Shown in pieces: positions 1-11,341 of a DNA stretch of 64,000 nt. Position 1 is the stretch's first letter. The number at the start of each line of letters is the position of its first letter. The DNA is taken from positions 62,001 through 126,000 of the forward strand of contig NBIV01000048.1 in NCBI GenBank assembly GCA_003194525.1, read 5' to 3'. Under the pieces are notes generated by a model. The model was not told the origin of the DNA. It searched no databases and saw only the letters and a program-made list of their open reading frames with translations. Both the position numbers and the translations under genes were made by a program. The DNA is from Gracilariopsis chorda. Taxonomy: Eukaryota; Rhodophyta; Florideophyceae; Gracilariales; Gracilariaceae.

Positions 1-780
1 GACCTGGGAAAAGAAGAGATACATTACCTTGAAGTCGAAGAAATCACAGACGTCCACCCTGAACGTACTTTGTATCCATGAATGTGACAATGGTTGCAAA
101 TAACACATTTAAGTATGTTGATAGCGTCTGAAAAGAACGTAAGCTATATATTTCTTCAAGTTGCGAATGGATATGCACTCGTAGGAAAGAAACTCCAAGC
201 GATCTGGAGCTTTTATATTCAAAGCACGTCCATTCGGTCTCCGCACCAAGCAGAACTGCGCCACAATATTTGCACATACGATTACGAAGCACCCACCCCG
301 AATCTTTGAGAGAACATCGAGTTGATCGATGGCCGTTTGAACCTCACGTCCCACAACCGGCTGGACTTTTTGCTAGTGATTGTTTGGTACTCTGGATATG
401 AAGAACTTGAACGTGCGAGGCCTTCAAGAACATTTTCTGCCCTTGCATCACAGACATATTTTGCTCCATATTGAATGCCTTGACGAGGTATCCCAGCGAA
501 CCGCATAACCGTCCTATCTCGTTCCTGTTTAATGCCGGAAGAGTGAGAGAAGTTCAAGTAAATCTCTTCAGGGTTATGAAGTTCCTTAAAATTTTGGGGA
601 AGCTCTGTTGTAGTTCCTAGGTCCACCCGCGCAGGCTCATCGTTTCTGTCTCGATGATGCACAGGCTGTATATTCTCTCTTAGACGACGGCCTGCTTTTG
701 ACCGGGTTCCACCACGTCTTGATGGCCGTCGATGCCAAGAAGAACTCAGGACTCAGGTCAGACTGCGGGAGCCGGAGTTA
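1..780 (-). pseudogene. Decayed Helitron, N-terminal zinc-finger part
   Basis: Read on the minus strand from about 780 towards 1, this stretch parallels the second ORF of the intact Helitrons at 45319-46167. Seen matches are TVMRFAGIPRQGI against TVMHCAGRPDRGL, CKYCGAVLLGAETE against CKYCGCILLGKETN, YSLRSF then LFAT and FMDTKYV against YSLRAF then LFATTQAFMDMSYV, and FLRLQGN at the window edge against FLRLEGN. An R/G-rich stretch near 690-740 recalls the first Helitron ORF. The match runs through at least three frames (282-662, 44-292, then 1-43), so the gene is dead. The Rep and helicase parts would lie beyond the left edge. It is a more diverged member of the same Helitron family. The match is by eye. 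Confidence 0.75.
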
Positions 781-1002
781 GATTGAGAGATTTAGTGATC
801 ACCTTTCGATGGAACATGTACCGTCTCTGCCATTTAAGTAGAGAACTGGTTTTGCACAATAGTTTCCCGCATGTTATATACCTATACATATTGCTTTCAT
901 TGTCTCAAAATGTTCCTTACATCAGCAGTACATTGATATTTTACATACGTAGTACATTACGAAGTACATATACATTGAATTTTTATTCAGTATTGGTTTC
1001 AG

Positions 1003-1411
1003 ACGTCAATGCATATCGAGTACAAAATTGTCTACGTATGCAACGTATAGTGAAATCCTTTTCTTGTTAGAGGGTTATACGTTTGTAGAACTGTGTGGCC
1101 TACGTATGCACTACATACATTAAAACTATTTTTGTTAGGAGGGTATACGTTTGCAGTACTGCGCAGCCTACGTATGCACTACGTAAACTATAACTATTTT
1201 TGTTAGAAGGGTATACGTTTGTAGTACTCCGGAACCTACGTATGCACTACCTATATTACAAACATTCTTGTTAGAAGGGCATACGTTTGCAGTAGTTTTC
1301 AGCCTACCTATGCACTACGTAAACTATAACTGTTTTTGTTAGAAAGGTATACGTAGGTTGTACTGTACGTTATTTGTTTTTTGTTTGAATAGGATACCTT
1401 TCTATTTTTCC
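1003..1411. repeat. 68-bp tandem repeats, about five to six copies
   Basis: Copies begin near 1003 (degenerate), 1071, 1140, 1208, 1276 and 1344 (degenerate, fading out), so the period is 68-69 bp. Each unit holds GGTATACGTTTG, then CCTACGTATGCACTACGTA, then an A/T-rich tail ending TTTTTGTTAGA. TACGTA palindromes recur in each unit. No coding is seen. The array sits just upstream (on the minus strand) of the Helitron remnant and could be its subterminal DNA, but that link is a guess. Confidence 0.85.
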
Positions 1412-1541
1412 TATTGTCTAATGTGCTAACGATTGTGTACTTAGGCTAGAATGTACTCAAAAGTTGCAGAAAACTTTTCTCCACGTGGCCACCTACAACT
1501 TATTTCACTCTACTACTTCGTTTTGACTATCGTCTAAAGCC

Positions 1542-1918
1542 ATGTCCGATATGTCTCAAACAGAGCTTCAATACCTACAACCATGCCCTTTGCGCGACCG
1601 TAAGGATGCTAATCTACCGCACCTGTGCACATTATTGGAAAACGTGTGCATAATACAGGATGCATTGAAGCACATTGATGTGCATCATTGCAATTTCAAC
1701 GAGTTTTCTTGGAACAGATTCTGTGCTCCGTTGGCCTGAAGATCGACATCGTGTACACGGAATTGGAAGACTACCGCCGGATAGGACGCAGCAAAAATTT
1801 GCCTCTTCGTTGGCCGTCAGAGATACCCATGTGTGAGACGGGTTCGACGGGGCTGATAGAAGTCGAGGCTGTCGAGAGTGACAGATCTTACATGTCTTCG
1901 ACTGATTTGCGCCAGTAG
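1542..1918 (+). other. Small unassigned ORF region
   Basis: An ATG at 1542 opens a 65-codon frame that overlaps a second 76-codon frame starting at 1688. Together they cover 1542-1918. An AATAAA signal lies at 1960-1965, 42 bases after the second stop, which suits a eukaryotic 3' end. The first frame is rich in His and Cys near its end. The second is acidic. I recognise no domain. It could be a broken or intron-bearing small gene, or chance ORFs between two mobile elements. Confidence 0.25.
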
Positions 1919-1959
1919 TGCAAATCGTTTGATTACCATTGAATACTCATTTTGAGGGA

Positions 1960-1965
1960 AATAAA
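1960..1965 (+). terminator. AATAAA polyadenylation signal
   Basis: A perfect AATAAA follows the small ORF region by 42 bases. It also lies just before the Ty3 relic starts, so it could instead belong to an older element. This is weak evidence alone. Confidence 0.25.
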
Positions 1966-2033
1966 TGTGGTTTTACTGATGTATTCTAAGCGGTCAACTT
2001 GCTCGTTGTCAGAGCAATCCCTAGGTAGGTTAG

Positions 2034-5000
2034 ATGGCTACAACGGACGTGAGCTCGGAAATCATCTCGTTTTTACGACCTCCGTGGATACGTTCTCATA
2101 ATTTCCATACTCTGGATAAAGCCCTGGTCATGGCCAAGAGAAACTACAACGTTTATGCCATTTTTGGCCTGTCAAACAAATATATGGTTTTCCAGTTATC
2201 TGTTTCAGATACATGGGTTCCGCCCAACCCTACCAACTCTGAACTAGTACTCCCGGCTCTTTGGCCTCAAATTCGCTGTGGCCCAACCCTGGATATTGCT
2301 GACGGGAACAACAATACTCTACACACTGTGGGATACGTTCCTCTCGTCTTGAGATTGGGTACCTGTATGATTCAATTGGACTTTGTTGTTTGCGAAATAC
2401 TAAGAACACTAGTTATTCTCGTTTGTGACTTCTGTGGTTGTGTTGTCGAGGCAACTTGCAGCAGAGCGAAACCCGTGGAAATGGCAAACGGGTCTACAGC
2501 ACTCTCTCTGAAAACCACTCAAGCGTGCCACGCAGAAGCATGTACCGAAAACGGCTGCTCAGGAAGTATAGAACACGGATCACGTTTCCACGAGCTTCGT
2601 ATTGCTCACTCAGTTGCCGTAACAACACAGTCCCACGTCTGGGTCAAAGTTCATTAAAAACATTGAGGATATCATGTGGTTCAACCGTTTTCGTCGTTAT
2701 ACAACTAGCGCCAACTAGCACTTACCAACGAAGTTGCTTCGATCATTCCCGATGTTTCTTTTAAGGTTTTGGATGCGATATTTAGAAAAACCACTCAGTG
2801 GTTAGACAAAAACCAAGTCCTAAGCTTGGTTCCCTCACACCCGCGAGTATTGCAACAAACCTTCCAGTAGTTGCCGTCCTTGGACTGGGAACCACTAACG
2901 AGGGGGAAGAAAACTCCGTAAATGCTGACTGTATTTAGTATTTCGATTTCGAAATTGAACAAACTATGCAAACCCGTGTGGTCCCACCTGCTTCAGAACA
3001 GGCAAATCCTATAGAAGAACTCGGGAAGCTCGACTTGGGTCATTTCTCCGATTCTCACCTTGAGAAAGAATGGACATGCTTCCTGAGTTTACCCCCATTT
3101 GGGACGGGTCCCCTGGAACAATAGGAATAACAGAGCACCGTATTGATCTGTCACGAAACACTTTGCTATTTGCATAGCATCCCTATCGGGCTAGACCGAA
3201 AGCCCATGAAGCGAAAAAATCCCGAGTTGAGAAAATGTTACCCGCTGGCATCATTTAACTCGCTCAAGCGCCCTGGGCTTTGCCAGTGGTTCTTGTTTCG
3301 ACATTGGATGGATCGTGGAGATTATGGATTACTGACGTCTTAACACAGATACTGTCAAAGCAGTTAACCGGATCCCTCAGATGGACGAGTATATCGACTC
3401 AATTGGGGTTGCTACGGTGTTCACCGCTCTTGACGCCAATTGGGGTTATTGGCGACTTCCTACTAGAAAGGAGAACAGCGAAAATACCAAGTTTGTGTGT
3501 CACCAAGGACTATATCGTTTCAGCAGAATGCCCTTCGGGGTAAGCAATGCACCTGCTACTTTTCAACGGGCTATTGATATTCTATTGGCCATGTTCAAAT
3601 AGACAACCTGCTTGGTGTATCTCTACAATATACTCGTGTTCTCCACCAACTTGAATGATCAAATAATTCATGTGGAAAACGTCATGCGTGTGCTCCCGGA
3701 TGCAAAGATTACCCTAAACTCAAGAAGTGTGACTAATGTACCGACTGGGTGAAGTATCTTGGACATATAATCCACCCTGGACAGCTCTCGATAGACGAGG
3801 TAAGAGTTACGTCGCTGAAGAACGCGAAGAATCTGACCATGGGAACCGAACTCTGGTCATTTCTCGGACTTTATAACGTATATCGTCGGTTTGTCCCGAG
3901 TTCCGCGGTGCTTGCGACAGCTCTGAATGCTGTCTTTAACGAAGGGACAACGAGTTAGACTGGAAACATTTGACAACGCGGAGACGTCGGCTTTCAAGGC
4001 TCTCATCAACGCCGTGACGTCTCCGCCAATATTGACTCTGTGACGTCTTGCTTTACCTTATGAAGTGAATTCTGACGCTACTGATAACCAGGTTCATGAT
4101 GCGCTATTTCAAGTCACCGAGGACGGTGAAGGATCCCCAATCGGATATTGGTATCGGACATTGAAATTGCACGAACGTAATTACGCGGTTTCTGAAAAAG
4201 AGTGTCTTGCCGTTGGTTATGCGCATGCCGCTTTTCGACCACATCTTATGGAAACTCATTTTAAGGTACATACAAATCACTTCTGTCTCCGTTGGTATAT
4301 GGAAATTGCCGAACCATCGAGATGCGTTATGCGCTGGCGCCTCCGAGTCTTAGAAATCGATTTTGAAGTACTCTACAGAAGGGGATCCCTTAAAACGCAA
4401 GCCAACACCTTCTGGCGCTTGGGAGCCACTGTAGAAGCAGAACCGGTCGAAGATCTCGAGATACCATGATTTGTGGTTGAGAAAGAGGAACGGAATACCA
4501 AGGATTGGTCAGACAACGGTTCTGATGATAATATTGCTATGGAGATTTCGAAGCCCCTGAATAAAGGCTCCATTACGCCTATTACTCTTGAAGGGTTGAT
4601 TTAAAAACAAAAATGCGACCTGTTATGTATGCAAATTCGCGCTTGCCTCAACGGGGGATATGACCTATCTTTTTCGACGAACGATCAGAGATACCTTGTG
4701 AGGTTGTTTAATTGTTCTCTACAGATTGTGGTACCCTAATCTTTACAGAGAAGGGTTCTCCATCTGTCTCAATACGTGAAACACGGAGCATACCTAGGGG
4801 GTAGAAAGATATATCTGACTCTCTGTAGAGATTTCTACCGCCCCGCTATAGCGTTTGACTGTTTGCAGTTCGCCGCTCTTGTATGGAATGCGCGAAGAAC
4901 AACGTGAAGCTATGATAATACTCTAAAACGTTAACGCTGTTACCAGCTCGCGCTCCGCTAGAATTCTGAGGATTCGGACGCCCCGAGGGAACCGCTATCT

Positions 5001-8000
5001 GCTGTTAATAACCGACCGGTTTTCTAAACTCGTACGGCAGTGCCCATTAAACTCATTACTACTGCAGTGGTTGCACAAGCCTTCGTGACCCACTGGGTAT
5101 CCTTCTTTTTTGGTCCACCCGTCGATTTATTATCTTACAATGGTCTCCAGTTTACGTACAAGTTCTTTCAAGACGTCTGTCGTATTTTCGATGTTCGAAA
5201 TATGTTCGTCACAAAATATCAACCGCAGGGTAATGGACAAGTGGAACGGTTTAATCGTACAATGCGTAACGCATTACGAAGCTATGTCGCGGATCATCCT
5301 AATGATTGGGACCTGTATGCCTATGCGGTTACGTATGCTTCCAATACCCAGGTACATTGGGTTACGTCGCTTTCACTTTTGGAGTTGGTGTTGTCACGAA
5401 TCCCACCCCCCGTGGCAATCGACGCTCAACCTACTTTGTCGGCGTACCCTTCACGGCGGTGACACAGGGAAAACGGGAGAGAATGGTTAAAGAAGATGAT
5501 ACCAGTTGCCCGGAAAGCTATGGATAAAGTTCAACTTGCGTACAAGCGTAATCTTGACGGCAAGCTCCGTCAACCTCAACCGCTGATTAATACAGATAAC
5601 TTTGTTTTATTTCGTAAGGAGTATTATAATCCTGGAAATAAAAAGCGTCATAATCTTTCTCCAGTCCTGGACGGACCCTATCGCGTGGTTTCTACTGCCA
5701 ACGACACAGTCGTCCTGCACATTAATGACCAACACCAAGGGGTTTCACGCTACAGTGTTACTGTATCTCCTCACCGTCACCCAGACCCCGGATACCGGGC
5801 ATACCTCTGACGGAAATCTGGACTCAGACGGCCCGCTCGCGGTTCATTCTCCATTGCATCCAGCGATTCTACCGCATCCGGATCGTGATTGATCGGATTT
5901 ACCGAAGGTAACGGATCTCCGTCTTCAGGACAAGTCCCCAGATACTCCGCCTCTCTCGGCTCGAATCAACCCTCCACTTACCCTACTCACTCCCAGGGCT
6001 CCACCTAAAGAGGGGGAGGCAGGTGCAATCGCTGTCAATGTACTGGCGTCACCAGGGAAACTTTTTCTGAGCACCAAACAGTTAACCGCAAAGTACGAGA
6101 TGTGGACGTGGAACCCCGCAGTGAAAGTGGGAACCCCACTAAGGCAAGCCCTGAAAGGGAAGACACCACTGTAACAGCGCCGGCCCACGTGGCTAACCTG
6201 CTGGAATCAGTACTTGGCAGTAGCGATAACACGTAAGTCGTTGCTCCACGGACTAGTGGCGAACCTCGCCCGATAACAGCCGACCCTGACATGGGTTAAC
6301 TCGACGAGCACGACCACCCTTATCGGGTTTACACCACACTTTGGTGCTTGTGATCCCTGATCGCTGGGAAGAGCGAGCCTTTCGTGGAATTCTTGAAGAG
6401 GTAGAACGTTGAGACGTGCGCCATGGCGTGTGGGAAATTGACGCGCAACGTGCGTCACACGGCGCACAGCCGGTATACGCACTTGGACGTAACACGCCTA
6501 CAGCGTCGCGGAGGACTGAGGTGCAGAAGTAACGAACACCGTACCTGTGTACACGAGACCCCATGGCACCCATCGGCAAGAGTTTACCTAAATTGGCAAT
6601 GGAACTCTGTGGACGTCCAGAGGCAACGGTAATCAAATCAGTACCTAGATCGCTAGCACCGTAGCCGGGCGAACCGCCTCCATATGCAGGGAGTGTGGCA
6701 CACGAGTATCCTCGTAACACGGTTATTTTGACCCTGTGAGGGGCTAGCCGAATCTTGGGCCCAACTGTTTGCCGGCTAATGACTCATGGAATCTCACGTG
6801 AAGATTTGTTACTCGAGTTATATCTGGGCACACTTTCAAATTTGCGCTACGACGCGTATAACGGAGGTTACCATTCAGCCGATTCGACGGGCCCACGAAA
6901 AGTAATTCCAATTACCAGGTCTACGAGAACCGGAATAGCCTCACTCAGGGCTGGAAACGAGTCCCTTGGTACCCCTGAATGGCTCGCTTTTACGGTAATC
7001 TGTCATGGGAGAGGTAAAATCGGACACTTATTCCCGAGAATTCGTCATCGAACGCATCGTGCGTCACGAATATGACCCAAAATGGTTGGTTTATTACCAA
7101 ATCCGTTGGTATGGATACCCTCCAGAAGAGAACAGGATGGAACCCATCCCACACCTACCAAAGTCCGAAGTCCTATAATATCACCGATGAACTCGGACAT
7201 CCATATCTGCAATGATGCATAAACCCTACGTATGGTAGAACCGTACCCGGTCCCCGAAGGGTATGAAGTGACCGCGAAGCGGAGAAGCTAGAAGAAGAGA
7301 AGAGGAAGAAGAAGATTCTCACGGATGTAACAAGAAATTGATACACTGTAGTAAATGGGATACTACCGAATTAACGGTTATACCGTATTATCGGTTTAAA
7401 GAAGAAACGTCATGATGATGAAGAACACTACGCAGTGAGGAATGCAGAAGAAGCATGAAGAAAGAAGTACGAAGAACCACAAATTTGGTTTAATCCAGAA
7501 GCTATCGCAAGATCTTTCACCGATAGGTGAAGGTCAGAATACGGAGTACAAGTTATCACGACGAACGGCCCGCACCAAAGTGACAGGTTGACTGAGGATA
7601 GCTCGCCGTGGCGAGACCCAGCAGCTATCCAACACCTTCCATGTCTGGAGGTACCAGGTTTCCAAGATTTGTAGGTTCTCGCGCAAGGCGATGACGTGAG
7701 TGTTGGTTATAACTGTATGTGGCTCGTTCGCTAGAGGTTGCGGCTCGCTCATTTGAGATAGGAAGCCCCACCCTTCGAGAGCACCCGACTGGTTGGACGT
7801 CTCAGCGTTGCTCGGAACAACTTAATCCATGACCGGTCCATGGTAAAGGCTGCCACTGTCGTTGGCATCTTCATCCATCATCGAATCATCGAAGTCTAAC
7901 AACGGCTTGTAATCGTCATGAAGTACGAATCCTGTCGGATGACCGACTGGTATGCTTCGCGGAACACTATCTTGCTCAAATGAATGAGCACGGGACACCG

Positions 8001-9300
8001 CTGCACCCAGATACAGGTCGTAATAGACAAAGTCTCCAGCAGTTGGATGCCGCCGACCCGGAGATTTGCCACAAGGATTCTTGGACCCTGACCACGGGTA
8101 TCGCACGAAATGGTATCCCAGTTGACCTCGTCGATCACATCCACGATGTATAAGACTTCTTCCACGTTGTCTTGGCATCCCAATGGGATTAACAGGTCTA
8201 CCTGTTTGATGATGTTCCTAACCATGGGCGGTATGAACCAGAGACGGTACTTGTCCTACGGTTCCCAGAAAAGGACAACCACGACGCGAGTAGTCCGCTC
8301 TGCGGCAATAAGTGACCATTAACCAGATTTCAGATCATCAATGATGTGGGAACTTATTTAAGTTAGACAGGAAGGCAATTCCAGTAAACATCCCTTGTGT
8401 ACCTCAACCTGAGGCCACCACGGGGTAAATATGCGAAGCAACCCCTGAACGTTTGTTGGAGATATCTTTCGGTTTCGATATTGGTATACAGAATCAAATA
8501 CCTAATTTGGGAACGCTCCATGCACTCAAACCGAATCTTTTTGGAGAACGACGCTTGCGTTTCAGAACGTGGGAGGAACCAAAACTCCGCAGAGATGATG
8601 CGTCTCGCCCAGCAGAGCATATTGGACTCGATGGTTAGATGCGTCGCGGTTTCGAATTGTGCCGTATCGAACTGGGCCAGGTTATCCCCATAGGATACTT
8701 CGCCATAGGTGCGATACCTCGATAAGTCGGAGACGTATTCGCTGGGAATCAGGTGTTAACTAGGAGCACCCAAGAGCCGTTGGTAAGCAAAATGCCTCAT
8801 CTCTTCTCGGTCCCAATCCAAGTTCTCTCCATGGCGGAGGTCTATCCTTAAGATATTAGGATCCAAGGCAATCCGTCCTCAACAATCATGTGGAGTGAAC
8901 ACGTCCAATGGAAGCCCCAGAGAGAACGCCATTGTGTCTGTAGAACTATATCAGTAGCAGGTTGATTCAAACCTCAGACGGGTGAAACGAAGGAGCTCGT
9001 GCTTCAGTCGAAGAATTTCGTAACAGATCATTTGCTTCCAGAGCTACACTCTGGACCCACCCGAGTTGGCTGATGACGACCCGAGTACCCTGAGAGAAGT
9101 GCCACACGCGAACATGTACCGGCACGGTTATTAGAGCATTAACATGAGGCAATGGAGCCGTAGGAAACCGGCTCAGTCCGGAAGACGAAGGAGGGATACC
9201 CCCAGACTGGGAAGCACCCGATCTGGGGTTTTGCTGGTTTGTATTGTTGGAGTTCATTGGTGAGGATGAAGTATCAGATTCGGTGTTGTAAGCTTTCGTT
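2034..9300 (+). mobile_element. Ty3/gypsy chromovirus relic (element D)
   Basis: Old, heavily broken Ty3/gypsy element related to element B. Parts in order: protease region about 2.04-2.65 kb (PPWIRS, KRNYNVYA and IADGNNN match B), reverse transcriptase about 3.1-3.95 kb, RNase H about 4.06-4.45 kb (YAVSEKECLAV), integrase zinc region about 4.75-4.9 kb, integrase core about 5.0-5.4 kb, and a spacer tail ending in a chromodomain at about 7.035-7.18 kb (EFVIERIVRHEY, then IRWYGY). An antisense ORF remnant follows at 7.8-9.26 kb. No gag and no clear LTR pair are seen, so the outer limits are approximate. It has dozens of breaks and looks much older than B or C. Confidence 0.85.
7822..9257 (-). 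pseudogene. Antisense ORF remnant of Ty3 relic D
   Basis: On the minus strand, tail to tail with the pol remnant, this stretch matches the intact antisense ORF of element B piece by piece and in the same order. Examples: ISAEFWFLPR against ISRAEFRYLPR, LYTNIETER against PYQNVEIER, DLLIPLGCQDNVEEVL against DLRIPLGGQANNEEVL, and GDFVYYDLY against WDFIYFDPW. The start MNSNNTNQQNP recalls an Asn-rich MNDDNN stretch near B's start. A TATATAG on the minus strand lies at 9358-9364. The part is broken in several places. Its persistence in an old, diverged element argues that the ORF is an ancestral part of these elements. Function unknown. Confidence 0.75.
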
Positions 9301-11158
9301 TGTTGCGTTATGCATTAAACCGGACGAAGGCCAGTAGCACTCATGAGAAGTTGGATACTATATACCCTTTTTGCATGCGGGTCACTCAGTTTCGTTCCAA
9401 ATTTTCCTGGTCTAAGGATGTGGATGTGTATAGCAATGCGTACGAGCATGATCTCTAGGCCAGGAGGATCATGATTGATTTGATATGGACGTGGTATCGG
9501 TTCAGCTCAGGTATGAGTGGACCCTTGGAAGTTGTATTTGAAATTGAATATGAATCTTATTTGGTATTTTCGGAACCTTTTTGGGTGATCGATATCTGGA
9601 ATAGATGGACGCGTGGTAAAGACACGGATGTTATTCATGGCGGGCATGATTGAAACGTGTCGTATTACGCCGTGGGAGGCTATGCCACTCACTGATACAA
9701 ACATGTGGACCACAAGTGTGGCACACTACAGTAGTAGTATTCTTAGTTTCCTTATGACCCAACAGTACTTAAGAAAGGGCGGCCCTGCCGTTTTATACCA
9801 AAGTGAAAACGAAGTGTGACTCGGCTCTGAGTTTATGGCATGCTCAAAGTGACCAACTCTTCTTGGGGTTTTACCGCCTCCTGTTTCATTATTATTACCC
9901 ACGCAGTATCAACTAGAACCGCTAATCTGTCTTATCTTGTCGGTGTGTCCTCTCTGAGCTTTTATTACCCTTTTCCCTACCTTTTATAATCAGAAAAGAT
10001 ATTGGTTCGAATGAGTATTGAGTTTTGCCGTACTAACTGAATAAGCAACACCCTTGCTTTAGGGTCTCTTTCGGCTTTCCGCACGACGGGCTGGGTTGTA
10101 CCTTTCTTCTCGATTATTTTCCTCCTTTTTCCTTTTTTCTTTTGGATTCTCCAAGGAATGGAACACCCCGTACATGGACCTTTGCAATAAGTCGACCCGC
10201 TAATAATCCGAATGTCGGTAGCACCTCCATTGGGATAGACGGAAACCACTTCGGTTTTACTCCCGAACACCGTGTGGTACGGAGGGCCTTGTCGCTGCAC
10301 CTACCTTGCCAGAAAGCAAGGATGTAAACAATTTGAGAGGATCTCATGTCTAGGGATATTGCTCCACAAAGATGTGTTCGTGTCATATTGGCGGCATGAA
10401 ATCAGGATAGCCACTCTCCTTTTGTGTGAGACAGACCTGACGATTGGGTTACTCATTTCTCCAAAAGAGTGAGTAGAGTAAGTGTAGATGGCGTAGCCAC
10501 ATTAGAACGAGTGCTAGAGACCACTATAGTCAGAATGATATAAATAGTAACTAAGATCTAACCGAATGTACTTCCGCCGTGTCCCCGACCTAATATAAAT
10601 CGCCTGTGACCACGAACTTACATTTTATAGCCACCATCTTTTCTCAAACGACCGCTTCAGAATGCCCTACGCGGATTTGGCGCAAGCTAAAGAAGAAGGA
10701 ATGTCGTAGAATGCCCCAACGGGAACATGATGAAGGCAGAAGTTGAAGGGAACTGGGCAGAGAGATGCAAGACACAAATTAAGACCAAAGTGAAAAAGTT
10801 GCTGGAGTGAACCGATCGGGCGACCCAACTGAAACTCTGGGACGTGGTAGACGTGGCCAGGCTGAGGAGCTTACAGGCAATCTGTTGGCGTAGCAGATAT
10901 TTCCGCACGACCCTGCTAGGTTTTAACTGTCTTTTGAAAATAAATAGCACCACTCAGAGCGACCATTGGCTCAGATTTCTTCAGGATGTATAGTGGCTAA
11001 GAGACAGTATCGATGCCAATAGGCATATTTAGTGTAGCAGAAACGCCGGTCCTCGGGATGAGTAAGGCCAGACGTCATCTCACCAAAACGTCTAGTGTCT
11101 AGTTTTAGTGATCGATACAGACAGTGTACTACCTCGTATTGCTACAGAGCCCTTTTAA
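9301..11158. other. Unassigned stretch; may hold the 3' LTR of relic D
   Basis: No gene is recognised here. Pyrimidine-rich DNA near 10.09-10.15 kb, followed by a segment with short inverted repeats, recalls the layout of the LTR of element B (pyrimidine tract, then a GC-rich end). Part of this stretch, perhaps 9.3-10.3 kb, may therefore be a decayed LTR of relic D. The rest, about 10.4-11.16 kb, shows no coding signal that I can name. Confidence 0.3.
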
Positions 11159-11341
11159 TGTCGTAAATGGGCGCTGAAACAACGACGGAAACGGTCATGT
11201 AATTAGGACTGTGTCGGTCGTGCGCCAACGGGCGCAAAGAGATACGCATGAGGGCGTATATATGAGCCCACTGCAGAGCAGAAGAGCCGCAGTAAAAGGG
11301 GCATCGAACCAGTTGCCATCAATCCACATTCCTTGTTGAAC
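11159..11341 (+). repeat. 5' LTR of element E
   Basis: A 183-bp direct repeat that begins TGTCGTAAATGGGCGCTGAA, as does the copy at 15788-15970. It holds a GCGTATATATGAGC stretch that could be the TATA box. I see no matching target-site duplication outside the pair. Confidence 0.9.
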
